From the NCBI GenBank assembly GCA_910583675.1, contig CAJTYH010000002.1, positions 62,001-126,000 on the forward strand: a stretch of DNA of 64,000 bases, in the 5' to 3' direction. The notes under the pieces are model-generated. The model worked only from the letters and a program-made list of their open reading frames with translations, had not been told where the DNA came from and searched no databases. The translations under genes and the position numbers were made by a program. The DNA comes from an uncultured Muribaculaceae bacterium. Its GTDB lineage: Bacteria; Bacteroidota; Bacteroidia; Bacteroidales; Muribaculaceae. Of the stretch, positions 27,072 through 36,766 are shown piece after piece; the first letter of the stretch is position 1, and every line of letters starts with the position of its first letter.

Positions 27072-28188
27072 TTGTTTTTCTAAGCTCCCTGCGTTGGGTA
27101 TTCGTGGGCAACTGACGTCTGGAAGCGGCCTGACGCCTGCTTTCAGGGGTAGCCTTGTGCTCCGCAGCATTCTTGCGATGTTCGGTCTGCTCACGTGTAG
27201 CCGAGCTTTCCGGCAAGTCAGCCGTTTGTCTTTTAATGCGAGTAGCACCATCATGGGTGGAGGTTGGCCTGTTGCGCATTGGCATATCACGATTCAACAT
27301 GCCGGTAGAAACGGTATCGGCAATATCCACCGCATCTTGGGAGGCTTTTCGCATTTGTTCCGTTGACATCCCATAGTTGAAACGCCGACTACCGAGATGC
27401 GATCCGGGTATTACATAATAGCGCATGCGAATAACCGAGATACTGTCAATCTCATATTCACCGCTACCTCTTGGCAGGGACAGATAACCATATACGCGCT
27501 CGGGAACAAGAGTTGAATCTACCTGTATATGCTGCACCATGGCAGACCGTTGCTCTGCCGCATCAGCGACATATGCAGTCATTCCGTTGTCATAGTCCAC
27601 AAGCATACGACTCTCCATAGGCACATTCGCATTCACCGGTTTATAACGCAACATGAATCTATCTCCCTTCTGCCAGGTGCTGTCAGGGGTAAAACTGAAA
27701 GTGACTATGCGCGACGGCATATTGTCAGACACTACAATATGCCCGGGCCCTGTCCATATAACCACCGAATCACCTGCAATGGCAATCTGAGAACTTGAAG
27801 CGCTGGCAATGTCGCGTTGACGCTCCTGAATGATTTCTATCGAGCGATCGCAAACCTTAATGTAGTCTTCAATATGGTTGCCATACCACCCGAAGGACGT
27901 ATCAACCAATTCCTGATCCACTCCATGGGCTGAATATATGCTTTGCTTAAGTGCCTTGCGTGTAGAATCATTCGGATATGAGGAGTAATTGTAATCCACG
28001 ACAGCCTCCCCCATATAAAGATCCGCAATAAGGGTAGCCATAGCTTCTTTCCCCATCACGTTCTCAGGTGTCCTATCGCATGAGGACAAAAACAGGCATG
28101 TGGCAACAAATACTGACATTATCGGGAGAAATCCCATCATATGCCCTTTCACAAGAAAAAGACTTCTAATGCGCCGCATAGGTTCCAT
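27064..28188 (-). CDS. DUF4296 family lipoprotein
   Basis: A 374-residue predicted lipoprotein. A basic N-terminus and long hydrophobic stretch end in a lipobox (FLSSC, Cys near 37). The DUF4296 domain follows at about 40-130 (MATLIADLYMGEAVVDY, YSAHGVDQELVDTSFGWYG). The last 80 residues are rich in Arg, Gln, Thr and Glu and look disordered and basic. The start is 7 bp after the lspA stop; an internal ATG at 28140 would give a shorter signal. It is adjacent to lspA, the enzyme that would process its signal peptide. Function is unknown. Confidence 0.82.
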   Translation of the reverse strand: MEPMRRIRSLFLVKGHMMGFLPIMSVFVATCLFLSSCDRTPENVMGKEAMATLIADLYMGEAVVDYNYSSYPNDSTRKALKQSIYSAHGVDQELVDTSFGWYGNHIEDYIKVCDRSIEIIQERQRDIASASSSQIAIAGDSVVIWTGPGHIVVSDNMPSRIVTFSFTPDSTWQKGDRFMLRYKPVNANVPMESRMLVDYDNGMTAYVADAAEQRSAMVQHIQVDSTLVPERVYGYLSLPRGSGEYEIDSISVIRMRYYVIPGSHLGSRRFNYGMSTEQMRKASQDAVDIADTVSTGMLNRDMPMRNRPTSTHDGATRIKRQTADLPESSATREQTEHRKNAAEHKATPESRRQAASRRQLPTNTQRRELRKTNE

Positions 28189-28194
28189 TACCTG

Positions 28195-28884
28195 CTATTT
28201 TTCGTTGTTCTCACTATTCTCATTCAACGATGCATCGGCTGATTGCTGCGATTTCCGACGCCAAGGAACCTCACTTATCTGGCCAGAGTAAAAGAGGATC
28301 AACAATACCATTCCTACGCTAATAGCCGCATCCGCTATATTGAATACCGGACGGAAAAATATGAAATGTTCCCCTCCGACCCACGGCATCCAAGCAGGCC
28401 AATCCCATTCACACAGAGGAAAATACAGCATGTCCACCACAAGCCCATGAAGCCATTGGCCATACCCTCCCCCTTCCGGAAAAAGAGTTGCTACATACGG
28501 TGGCGCCGGATTGTCAAAAATCAGACCATAGAATACGCAATCTATGATGTTTCCGGCCGCTCCGGAAATTATAAGGGAAAGGCATACCAGATATCCTGTA
28601 CGCGCTTCCCTCCTGGAGGCCGTGCGGGATATGTAGAATATCAAAAAACAGACCGTGACTATGCGCAAAAGCGTAAGCAACAGCTTGCTTCCAATCTCCC
28701 ATCCAAAGGCCATGCCGTTGTTCTGTATGAACACGAGTTGGAACCATGAGAATATCTCATGGCTCTCCCCCAGATAGAAATGGGTCTTCACCCAAATTTT
28801 AAATATCTGATCCGCAAGGATTACCACTGCTATTATCATGGCAGCAAGGCATCCCCTGCGCATCAGGAAATTGCTTTTGTTCAC
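28195..28884 (-). CDS. lspA: lipoprotein signal peptidase (signal peptidase II)
   Basis: A 229-residue inner-membrane aspartyl protease that cleaves prolipoproteins. It has four hydrophobic segments. The catalytic aspartates are in GAAGNIIDCVFYG and in FNIADAAISVG. It carries an inserted loop typical of Bacteroidales (VDMLYFPLCEWDWPAWMPWVGG). It lies 5 bp downstream of the DksA/TraR gene and 6 bp upstream of the DUF4296 lipoprotein, so it is in a tight operon. Confidence 0.95.
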   Translation of the reverse strand: MNKSNFLMRRGCLAAMIIAVVILADQIFKIWVKTHFYLGESHEIFSWFQLVFIQNNGMAFGWEIGSKLLLTLLRIVTVCFLIFYISRTASRREARTGYLVCLSLIISGAAGNIIDCVFYGLIFDNPAPPYVATLFPEGGGYGQWLHGLVVDMLYFPLCEWDWPAWMPWVGGEHFIFFRPVFNIADAAISVGMVLLILFYSGQISEVPWRRKSQQSADASLNENSENNEK

Positions 28885-28889
28885 TATTG

Positions 28890-29255
28890 TTATTTCGTCT
28901 TGGTTTCCACGCAGAGAGTTGCGTGCGGAACGGCTTTAAGGCGCTCCTTTGGAATGAGTTTTCCAGTAATGCGGTCTATGCCGTAAGTTTTGTTTTCAAT
29001 CCTGACCAAGGCTGCCTGCAAATGTTTTATAAACTGTGCCTGACGTTGTGCGAGACGGCTTGACTCCTCTTTTGAAAGCGTGTATGCACCCTCTTCCAGA
29101 ACTTTGAAAGTCGGAGAAGTATCATTGGTGTCATTTGCATTCATCACATCGGCACGGAGTGTCTCATACTCCTTGCGCGCCTTTTCCAGTTTCTGCAAAA
29201 TAAGAACCTTGAATTCTTCAAGTTCCTCATCGGTATAACGGGTCTTCTCGGTCAT
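28890..29255 (-). CDS. TraR/DksA-family protein
   Basis: A 121-residue coiled-coil protein of the DksA/TraR type that would act in the RNA polymerase secondary channel. The N-terminal two-thirds are charged helices; the C-terminal part has IENKTYGIDRITGKLIPKERL, the usual zinc-finger remnant. The cysteines expected in the zinc site are absent: Asp is found in the GIDR position and only one Cys occurs near the end. Such degenerate versions are known in Bacteroidetes. It lies between ileS and lspA on the same strand. Confidence 0.88.
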   Translation of the reverse strand: MTEKTRYTDEELEEFKVLILQKLEKARKEYETLRADVMNANDTNDTSPTFKVLEEGAYTLSKEESSRLAQRQAQFIKHLQAALVRIENKTYGIDRITGKLIPKERLKAVPHATLCVETKTK

Positions 29256-29395
29256 TTTTCAATGGTTTTGAATGGTGATTACTTCGCGACATCCGGCCAA
29301 TCCTTTTAATGGGTCTCCTCCATAGGGAGTATTACGGACTGCAGTAGAACGGAAAATCGCACTTTACAAAACTTACAACAGTTTAGATTGATTTA

Positions 29396-29445
29396 AAGTT
29401 TCCGACATCAATGTGCCGATTAATCCACATTGACATCGGAAACTT
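29396..29445 (-). terminator. long hairpin after ileS
   Basis: AAGTTTCCGA-N2-TCAATGTG pairs with CACATTGA-N2-TCGGAAACTT around a 10-nt loop, giving nearly 20 bp of stem. It starts 8 bp after the ileS stop. No strong T-run follows, so it may be a partial terminator with read-through into the DksA gene. Confidence 0.65.
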
Positions 29446-29453
29446 CAATATTG

Positions 29454-32400
29454 TCATACAAGTGACACCGAGATCGTAACCGTATTTCCGTCCATATCAA
29501 ATATCTCGTCTTCCGTAGGATCATACACCGGTGCCACGGCTATGGCATCGGCAAGTACCTGACGACAGATATATTCGCCGAAATCCTTTACGGCATCATC
29601 CGTAAGCGGCGACGGTGCTACCACGATATTTATACGCTGGGTAATATCATAGTCACGGTTCTTGCGCAGGTTCTGCACACGATTTACTATCTCGCGAGCC
29701 ATTCCTTCGCGTCTCAGAGCTTCCGTAACGGTTACGTCCAGAGCCACTGTAACTGATCCCTCATTGGCTACAAGCCATCCGGGGATATCTTCATTTCTTA
29801 TCTCCACATCTGCAACATCCACCCTTACCGGTTCGCCGTCGGTCATGGACAACTCCACATTACCGTCGCGTTCAAGGGCTATGATGTCGTGCTGGCTCAT
29901 GTCTGCGATAGCCTGTGCCACGGCTTTCATGCGTTTCCCGAACTTGGGGCCAAGCTTCTTGAAATCAGCCTTGATGCGTTTAACAAGCACTCCTTCGTCG
30001 TTTCCAACGAACTTTATTTCCTTTACGTTGACTTCGGAAAGGATAAGCTGAGCCATGGCCTCTATCTCGGCACGTTGCTGGTCGTTGGCAACAGGAATCA
30101 TAAGTGTCTGCAATGGCTGACGCACTTTTATGTTCACCTTTCGCCTGAGCGACAATACCATGGATGTAATCACCTGCGCAAGGTTCATGCGTCTCTCAAG
30201 CGCCGGATCAATCAAAGCCTCATCCGCTTTGGGGAAGAAGGATATGTGCACTGATTCGGGTGTCTTGCCCTCTGCCGATAGCGCCGGAGCTTTGAGGTCG
30301 GCATACAGTCTGTCGGCAAAGAAAGGTGCGAAAGGAGCCATAAGCTGAGCCACAGTCTCCATGCAAGTGAGAAGTGTCTGGAATGCAGACAGCTTATCGG
30401 CATTCATCTCGCCTCCCCAGAAACGTTTGCGGTTCAATCTTACATACCAGTTGGAGAGATTGTCGTTTACAAACGCATTGATGGCACGAGCCGCCTTGGT
30501 AGGTTCATAGTCTTCAAGAGCAGCATCAACATCCTTTATCAGGGTATTGAGCACAGAGAGTACCCACCGGTCAATCTCGGGACGCTCGTTGAGCGGCACC
30601 TGTTCTTCAGCCCCCGTAAAACCATCTACGTTGGCATAAAGCACCAGGAACGAATAGGTATTGTAAAGCGTCGCAAACAACTTTCGGGAAACTTCCTTGA
30701 CACCTTCCGAGTCGAATTTGAGGTTATCCCAAGGCGACGAGTTTGAAATCATATACCAACGCACCGGATCGCTGCCGAAAGCCTCTATGGCCTCGAAAGG
30801 ATTCACGGCGTTGCCGAGACGCTTGCTCATCTTGTTTCCATCCTTGTCAAGGACAAGACCATTGGATATGACAGCCTTGTATGCAACGGAGTCAAATACC
30901 ATTCCGGCAATCGCATGCAGCGTAAAGAACCATCCACGTGTCTGGTCTACGCCCTCAGCTATGAAATCTGCCGGATACAGTTCTCCGGAATCCAGTCCTT
31001 CCTTGTTTTCAAACGGATAGTGAAGTTGGGCATATGGCATGGCACCCGAATCGAACCAGACATCAATGAGGTCTGTCTCCCTGTGCATAGGTTTGCCGGA
31101 CGGGCTTACAAGCACTATATCGTCTACATATGGCCGGTGAAGATCTATCTTCTCATAATTCTCCTTGCTATAGTCGCCAGGCACAAAACCTTTTTCCTTA
31201 TAAGGATTGCCGGTCATTACACCCGCCTCTACAGCACGCTCTATCTCTTTATAAAGCGTCTCTACAGAGTCTATGCAGATTTCCTCTTTACCGTCTTCCG
31301 TACGCCATATGGGAAGAGGTGTACCCCAATAGCGGGAACGTGAAAGGTTCCAGTCCTGCAGATTCTCAAGCCACTTGCCGAAACGGCCGGTGCCTGTAGA
31401 TGCCGGTTTCCACTTTATCCCCTCATTAAGCTCCATGAGGCGCTCGCGGGCTGCCGTAGTGCGCACGAACCAACTGTCAAGAGGATAATAGAGCACTGGT
31501 TTGTCAGTGCGCCAGCAATGTGGATATGAGTGGACATGTTTCTCTATCTTGAACACCTTGTCGTTCTGCTTGAGCCACATGCACAACTCTACGTCCAATG
31601 TCTCATCGGCATCTGTCTTTGACAGGTCATAAGCATTTTTTACATATTTACCGGCCCAAGGATTATAAGCCTCAACATCCACATTCTCCGCCACGAACTT
31701 GGGATCAATGTCCTCAAGAAGGAAGAAACGTCCACGGAGGTCGACCATAGGACGCGTATTGCCGTCGGCATCTATCAACGTGAGAGGAGGAATGCCGCTC
31801 TGACGTGACACTCGAAGGTCGTCCGCACCGAAAGTTCCTGCAATGTGCACTATACCGGTACCATCCTCAGTGCTTACATAGTCACCTGGGATTACGCGGA
31901 AAGCTCCCTCTCCGGGATTCATCCACTTGAAAAGCTGCTCATAGTGGAATCCTACGAGTTCACTGCCTTTCAAAGTCTTTACGACCTCATATGGTATCAG
32001 CTTGTCTCCCTTCTTATAATCTGACAGAGGCATTCCCTCCGCTTTGGGATTGAAGAAATGTCCCATCAAAGCCGTAGCCAGGATGACAGTTTCCGGATTT
32101 CCGGAATAGGGGTTGAAAGTGCGCACAACCTGATATTCAATGTCAGGCCCTACACAAAGTGCGGTGTTTGACGGAAGAGTCCACGGTGTAGTTGTCCACG
32201 CAAGGAAATAAGGATTGCCATGGCCGAGCATATAGTCCGCAGGATCAGTTACAAGGAACTGTGCCACACACGTCGTATCCTTCACGTCGCGATAACATCC
32301 CGGCTGATTAAGCTCATGTGTGCTCAATCCTGTGCCGGCCGCCGGGGAATAAGGCTGGATAGTATACCCCTTATAGAGGTAATCTTTCTTATAAAGCTGT

Positions 32401-32891
32401 GATAGCAACCACCATACACTTTCTATATAACGATTGTCATATGTGATGTACGGATTGTCAAGGTCGACCCAATATCCCATGGAATTGGTAAGTGAAGTCC
32501 ATTCCTTGGTATACTTCATCACCTCACGGCGACAGGCTGCATTGTACTCATCCACCGAAATCTTCTTTCCGATATCTTCCTTGGTGATTCCCAATGCCTT
32601 TTCCACGCCAAGTTCCACAGGAAGCCCATGAGTGTCCCAGCCGGCCTTGCGCTTCACATGGAATCCCTTCATCGTCTTGTAACGACAGAAAATATCCTTT
32701 ATGGTGCGAGCCAATACATGATGGATGCCGGGCATGCCGTTTGCCGAGGGAGGGCCTTCATAGAACACGAATGTGGGCATCCCCTCGCGAGTGGACATGC
32801 TCTGTTCGAACAAGCCTCTTGCGTTCCATTGCGCAAGCACCTCCTTGTTTATTTCGGAGAGATTGAATTTATCATATTCGGTGAATTTCAT
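29454..32891 (-). CDS. ileS: isoleucyl-tRNA synthetase
   Basis: A 1145-residue class Ia synthetase that charges tRNA-Ile. The HIGH-type motif is in PPSANGMPGIHHVLAR (about residues 47-62), the KMSKS loop is NKMSKRLGN, and the CP1 editing domain lies between (WTTTPWTLPSNTALCVG). The long C-terminal part fits the eukaryote-like IleRS group with a DUF5915-type tail. The promoter at 32938-32968 gives a leader of about 40 nt. Confidence 0.97.
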   Translation of the reverse strand: MKFTEYDKFNLSEINKEVLAQWNARGLFEQSMSTREGMPTFVFYEGPPSANGMPGIHHVLARTIKDIFCRYKTMKGFHVKRKAGWDTHGLPVELGVEKALGITKEDIGKKISVDEYNAACRREVMKYTKEWTSLTNSMGYWVDLDNPYITYDNRYIESVWWLLSQLYKKDYLYKGYTIQPYSPAAGTGLSTHELNQPGCYRDVKDTTCVAQFLVTDPADYMLGHGNPYFLAWTTTPWTLPSNTALCVGPDIEYQVVRTFNPYSGNPETVILATALMGHFFNPKAEGMPLSDYKKGDKLIPYEVVKTLKGSELVGFHYEQLFKWMNPGEGAFRVIPGDYVSTEDGTGIVHIAGTFGADDLRVSRQSGIPPLTLIDADGNTRPMVDLRGRFFLLEDIDPKFVAENVDVEAYNPWAGKYVKNAYDLSKTDADETLDVELCMWLKQNDKVFKIEKHVHSYPHCWRTDKPVLYYPLDSWFVRTTAARERLMELNEGIKWKPASTGTGRFGKWLENLQDWNLSRSRYWGTPLPIWRTEDGKEEICIDSVETLYKEIERAVEAGVMTGNPYKEKGFVPGDYSKENYEKIDLHRPYVDDIVLVSPSGKPMHRETDLIDVWFDSGAMPYAQLHYPFENKEGLDSGELYPADFIAEGVDQTRGWFFTLHAIAGMVFDSVAYKAVISNGLVLDKDGNKMSKRLGNAVNPFEAIEAFGSDPVRWYMISNSSPWDNLKFDSEGVKEVSRKLFATLYNTYSFLVLYANVDGFTGAEEQVPLNERPEIDRWVLSVLNTLIKDVDAALEDYEPTKAARAINAFVNDNLSNWYVRLNRKRFWGGEMNADKLSAFQTLLTCMETVAQLMAPFAPFFADRLYADLKAPALSAEGKTPESVHISFFPKADEALIDPALERRMNLAQVITSMVLSLRRKVNIKVRQPLQTLMIPVANDQQRAEIEAMAQLILSEVNVKEIKFVGNDEGVLVKRIKADFKKLGPKFGKRMKAVAQAIADMSQHDIIALERDGNVELSMTDGEPVRVDVADVEIRNEDIPGWLVANEGSVTVALDVTVTEALRREGMAREIVNRVQNLRKNRDYDITQRINIVVAPSPLTDDAVKDFGEYICRQVLADAIAVAPVYDPTEDEIFDMDGNTVTISVSLV

Positions 32892-32937
32892 CTTTCTTTT
32901 GAGTTGATGGAATTTTATCGGAAATTTTTAACGAGTG

Positions 32938-32968
32938 CAAAGATACGAATTTGCATCTGATTTGCAAA
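32938..32968 (-). promoter_or_regulatory. predicted ileS promoter
   Basis: On the minus strand, TTTG (32965-32968), 19 bp, then TATCTTTG (32938-32945). This is a full match to the Bacteroidetes consensus. Confidence 0.82.
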
Positions 32969-33015
32969 GCGCCTATGAGACAGCATGAATTAGAACGGAA
33001 CCATTAACCGGATCC

Positions 33016-34215
33016 TCAACGCTTCACACCGAACTTGCCCCCCTTCACGCCTTTTGTTCCTCCCCCCATTGCAAAAATATTCTGCGTAAAGGTAAGTGTC
33101 TTTCGATTCCTGCGATCGTTTCTCTTGACCGCAAGGTTCACCAGGCGTTCCATCAGGGCAGGAAATGACAGACCGGTAGCTTCCCATAGATAATAGGACA
33201 GCGATCCGGGGATCGTATTTATCTCATTTACATAAATCTCACAAGTATCACGATCCACTATGACATCCACGCGACTTACACCATGGCATGACAGCACCCT
33301 GAACGTCTCCCCTGCAAGACGACGTATCTCCTTTGTCATGTCCTCGGGAAGGTCTGCCGGGATCTTCTTCGCTGAGGCGGCCATGCCACGCGGTGTTTTC
33401 GAGCCACCCATATATTTGTCGGTATACGACAATATTTCCTCGGACTTGATAGGCTCTTCGAGCACAGAGGTCTCGAATTCGTCGCAATCGCCGAGAACAG
33501 AACAGTTGATCTCCTGAAGTTTCTGAACCATATGTTCCACTATGATGCGTGAGGCATACCGCGATGCATCCTCAACCCGTGCTTCCAGTTCCGCGCGGTC
33601 ATGCGCGGCTCCAATTCCGATAGACGAACCCAGATTGGCGGGTTTTACAATCACCGGATAACCAAGCCGGGTCTCCACATCATTTATCAGGCGCTCCTTG
33701 TCAGTGAACCACTGACGATCCGTAAACCACAGATAATCTACAACAGGGATGCCGTTTTCGCGAAGGATCATCTTCATGGTGATCTTGTCCATGCCGTTTG
33801 CAGATGCAAGCGTGTCACATCCGGCGTAAGGTATCCCGACATATTCAAGAAGTCCCTCGAAAGTCCCGTCCTCACCATTTGCACCGTGCAACACCGGTAT
33901 TACCACATCAAGTTTGGCTGCCACATTGCGCTTCTTCATCAAACCTTCAGGATATGTGAGATAAAGATTGAAGTCCCCGTAGATAGGTCGCATGTAGACT
34001 TCCCTGCACAGCTTGAGCATCGCAGGAATATCGCGATAGTTCTTTATGTCAAGAAGTGCGTCGCCGGTATACCATCTGCCCTCTTTGGTGATATATACCG
34101 GTGTGACATCAAATTTGTTACGGTCTATGGCTGCCATCGCCTGATTGGCCGAAATCATGGCAATCTCATGTTCGGTGGAGCGTCCGCCGAAAAATACTCC
34201 TATGTTAGTCTTCAC
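33016..34215 (-). CDS. ddl: D-alanine--D-alanine ligase
   Basis: A 399-residue ATP-grasp enzyme that makes the D-Ala-D-Ala dipeptide of peptidoglycan. The N-terminal motif is GGRSTEHEIAMISA (residues 10-23). HGANGEDGTFEGLLEYVGIPYAG, KPANLGSSIGIG and the C-terminal EINTIPGSLSYYLWEATG are all present. It ends with a basic Gly/Lys tail of about 15 residues. It is the third gene after an alpha/beta hydrolase and a membrane Mur ligase; the ligase would use its product. Confidence 0.96.
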   Translation of the reverse strand: MKTNIGVFFGGRSTEHEIAMISANQAMAAIDRNKFDVTPVYITKEGRWYTGDALLDIKNYRDIPAMLKLCREVYMRPIYGDFNLYLTYPEGLMKKRNVAAKLDVVIPVLHGANGEDGTFEGLLEYVGIPYAGCDTLASANGMDKITMKMILRENGIPVVDYLWFTDRQWFTDKERLINDVETRLGYPVIVKPANLGSSIGIGAAHDRAELEARVEDASRYASRIIVEHMVQKLQEINCSVLGDCDEFETSVLEEPIKSEEILSYTDKYMGGSKTPRGMAASAKKIPADLPEDMTKEIRRLAGETFRVLSCHGVSRVDVIVDRDTCEIYVNEINTIPGSLSYYLWEATGLSFPALMERLVNLAVKRNDRRNRKTLTFTQNIFAMGGGTKGVKGGKFGVKR

Positions 34216-34265
34216 TTTTGTGAGTTTTTATTCCATTCCTATCATTTTGATAGGTGTTGTATCGT

Positions 34266-35855
34266 TTATTTAAAAGTATCGGGAAGGTCGTTTTCATACA
34301 ATACGGTATCTCCGGCTACCGCCAAGGTCTGCAACAGGCGCTGGGCATCGGCAAAACTATCCACTGCATGTATGTTTTCCTGAGGAATCCCTCCTCCGGC
34401 AAGCCCCTCCATTATGGCATCCCGGTTGTAATGCCCCACTATGATGGCGACATCGGCGCATCTGGAGATGCCGCGTCCGAATTCCTCGTTCGCTTTCTCC
34501 TGCAAGTCACCGAGTTCTATCATTCCCGGGGTGATGATTATACGTTTGCCCGGCCTCATCATAGCAAGAACTTCAAGAGCCATTTTTGAGCCGGCGGGAT
34601 TGGAGTTGAAGGCATCATCGATTATTGTGATACCGGCAGGGGTGCGCTTCATGTTCAGACGATGCTCCACCTGCTCTATCTGCTCCACTGCATAACGGAT
34701 CTTATCCGGACACATGCCAAGCCTCAGAGCCACGATCACGGCAGCCATGAGGTTGGACACGTTGCACTCCCCTACCAGTTTCGTGTGAAGTATCAAAGGC
34801 TCAGGAAGGCCTTTCCCGGTGATGGTGAAAGTAGTCCCCAGGGGGGTATATACCACCTCCGAGGCGGTAAAATCTGTATCCCGGCCGGAGCTGACACCAT
34901 ACCGGAGAGCTTCGGTATTCTTCACCTCGCGCGATGCGACCATCGGAAAATCGTTGTTGAGAACCACGAACCCGTCGGCAGGGATCGCGTCGGCCAACTC
35001 GAATTTGGTGCGCTGCACATTTTCAATCGTCTTGAACGATTCAAGATGCTGCTCCCCTACTGCGGTAATGATTCCGGCATGCGGATGCACCAGATCGCAG
35101 ATCTCATTTATGTCGCCCAATTGTTTGGCACCCATCTCAACGATAAACACCTCGTCGTAAGGACGCAGATGCTCACGCACCGTCCGGATTACCCCCATAG
35201 TGGTGTTGAAGCTGCCGGGTGTCATGGTCGTGTTGAACTGCTCTGAGAGTATCCTATGCAGATAGTGCTTGGTTGAAGTCTTCCCGTAACTACCTGTAAT
35301 TCCTATTATTTTCAAGTCAGGCATAGAGGCAAGAATAGCAGCCGCCTCATCGTAATATTTCTTATTGATACGTTTTTCTACAGGAGCGAGAATGTCGTTT
35401 GCACCGATCAACAATATAGGAGATATGATCAACATCGCCAGGAGCATTCCACAAGCGCCCTTAAGCCCCAACAACAGCCATGCGACAAGCCCGATCACAA
35501 CGGCAAGCGTCCACATAACCGCGCAAATGCGCCGCACACGCGGTGTCCATACCAACGGTTTCTTGTATTTCTTGCGGACAAGGTGCACAAACTGACCGCC
35601 GGTGATGATCACAGCAATCGCAGCACCGGCAAAGAACGGTATATGGTGGACAAGAATGAACAACAGGGCTACACAGCAGAGTATGCGCCCGACGTTTGTG
35701 CTTTCACCTGACTGGGAGAACCATCTCCAATAGCGGTCTGCACGGTAGGAGTTCTGCTGGAGCATCATCAAGTCCCTTGCAAAAACGACCCACATGTCGG
35801 CCAAGGCTGTCGCCACCAGAATTATTCCGAATATCAAGTTTATAATAGAATCCAT
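34266..35855 (-). CDS. membrane-anchored Mur ligase, MurF-like
   Basis: A 529-residue protein with about four hydrophobic N-terminal segments (roughly residues 3-27, 57-88, 109-131 and 134-156), then a Mur ligase. The P-loop TGSYGKTS is at 187-194. The central motifs EMGAKQLGDI, TAVGEQHLESF and NNDFPMV and the C-terminal DDAFNSNPAGSKMALEVL and TPGMIELG are present. The catalytic part is closest to MurF, which adds D-Ala-D-Ala to UDP-MurNAc-tripeptide. Placement directly upstream of ddl supports that. The membrane region is unlike soluble MurF, so a lipid-linked substrate or separate role is possible. Confidence 0.85.
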   Translation of the reverse strand: MDSIINLIFGIILVATALADMWVVFARDLMMLQQNSYRADRYWRWFSQSGESTNVGRILCCVALLFILVHHIPFFAGAAIAVIITGGQFVHLVRKKYKKPLVWTPRVRRICAVMWTLAVVIGLVAWLLLGLKGACGMLLAMLIISPILLIGANDILAPVEKRINKKYYDEAAAILASMPDLKIIGITGSYGKTSTKHYLHRILSEQFNTTMTPGSFNTTMGVIRTVREHLRPYDEVFIVEMGAKQLGDINEICDLVHPHAGIITAVGEQHLESFKTIENVQRTKFELADAIPADGFVVLNNDFPMVASREVKNTEALRYGVSSGRDTDFTASEVVYTPLGTTFTITGKGLPEPLILHTKLVGECNVSNLMAAVIVALRLGMCPDKIRYAVEQIEQVEHRLNMKRTPAGITIIDDAFNSNPAGSKMALEVLAMMRPGKRIIITPGMIELGDLQEKANEEFGRGISRCADVAIIVGHYNRDAIMEGLAGGGIPQENIHAVDSFADAQRLLQTLAVAGDTVLYENDLPDTFK

Positions 35856-35885
35856 CGGTTATCCAATTACTATTTTTTACACTGG

Positions 35886-36674
35886 TCATTTCTTTAGGCG
35901 TGAGCCAAGGAAAGACTGCAAGACAGCCGCAAACTGTCCGGGATTGTCAAGAAAACTGTAGTGGCCACATCCCGGAAAACTGACAAGGGCACCTTCAGGA
36001 ATCAGTCTTTCCATTAATCTGGCGTCGCGCATGGGAGTGGCAGTATCATCCTCTCCCCACATCAGCAATGCCGGAGCCTTTATGTCTTTCAGTAGGGATG
36101 TCAGATCCTCGTTTACAACCTTGCTCATGACAGCACGCATCATCGGAGAGGACTGTGCATAATCGGAAGATCCGCGGCGCCCGCGCATCTCCTCAATCTT
36201 TCTGGCAGCACGCTCGCGACCCAATACAATGGGGGCAATGCGCTTCATGGCCTTAAAGGTATAAATTCTCCAATAATAGCTAAACGGACGCTTTGGTCTT
36301 ATGCCTGCGGCATCCACAAGCACCAACGAATCAGGCTCTACGTCACATTCCGATGCAAGCACGATTGCCACACGCCCACCGAAGCTGTGCCCCACCAGAA
36401 CAGGATTATGAATGCCTTCTATCTGCAAAAAGCGGGTGACCACACGTGCATAATCACGCACGCCCCATACACCCGACGGTTCCGGAGACTTGCCAAAGCC
36501 CGGCATATCAAGATTATAGACAGTGTGAGTGGCAGAAGCAGCAGCCGCGATGCTCCTGACCGTGGTCAGATTGCATCCCCAGCCGTGCATGAGCACAAGA
36601 GCCGGCCCGGATCCGGTGATCTCCATATGGAGCGGTTGCCCATCTATTGTTATATCTTTTTCCAATCCGATCAA
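35886..36674 (-). CDS. alpha/beta hydrolase
   Basis: A 262-residue alpha/beta hydrolase fold enzyme without a signal peptide. The oxyanion region is LMHGWGCNLT (about 28-37), the nucleophile elbow is GHSFGG (Ser about 97), the acid residue is in WGEDDTATP, and the catalytic His is in GCGHYSFLDNPGQF. The substrate cannot be inferred. It opens an operon with the Mur ligase (30 bp gap) and ddl (50 bp gap). A cell-wall link is only suggested by context. Confidence 0.88.
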   Translation of the reverse strand: MIGLEKDITIDGQPLHMEITGSGPALVLMHGWGCNLTTVRSIAAAASATHTVYNLDMPGFGKSPEPSGVWGVRDYARVVTRFLQIEGIHNPVLVGHSFGGRVAIVLASECDVEPDSLVLVDAAGIRPKRPFSYYWRIYTFKAMKRIAPIVLGRERAARKIEEMRGRRGSSDYAQSSPMMRAVMSKVVNEDLTSLLKDIKAPALLMWGEDDTATPMRDARLMERLIPEGALVSFPGCGHYSFLDNPGQFAAVLQSFLGSRLKK

Positions 36675-36687
36675 TCTTATTTGGATG

Positions 36688-36719
36688 CAAATTTACGCAT
36701 TTCTGCCTCCACCCCCAAA
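36688..36719 (-). promoter_or_regulatory. predicted promoter of the hydrolase-Mur ligase-ddl operon
   Basis: Minus strand TTTG (36716-36719), 20 bp, TAAATTTG (36688-36695). The predicted start near 36681 leaves a very short leader of about 7 nt before the ATG at 36674. Confidence 0.78.
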
Positions 36720-36766
36720 CAAGCATTCAAAAATTCGATCAGCCGAACCGCACTGATTGGCGCACA

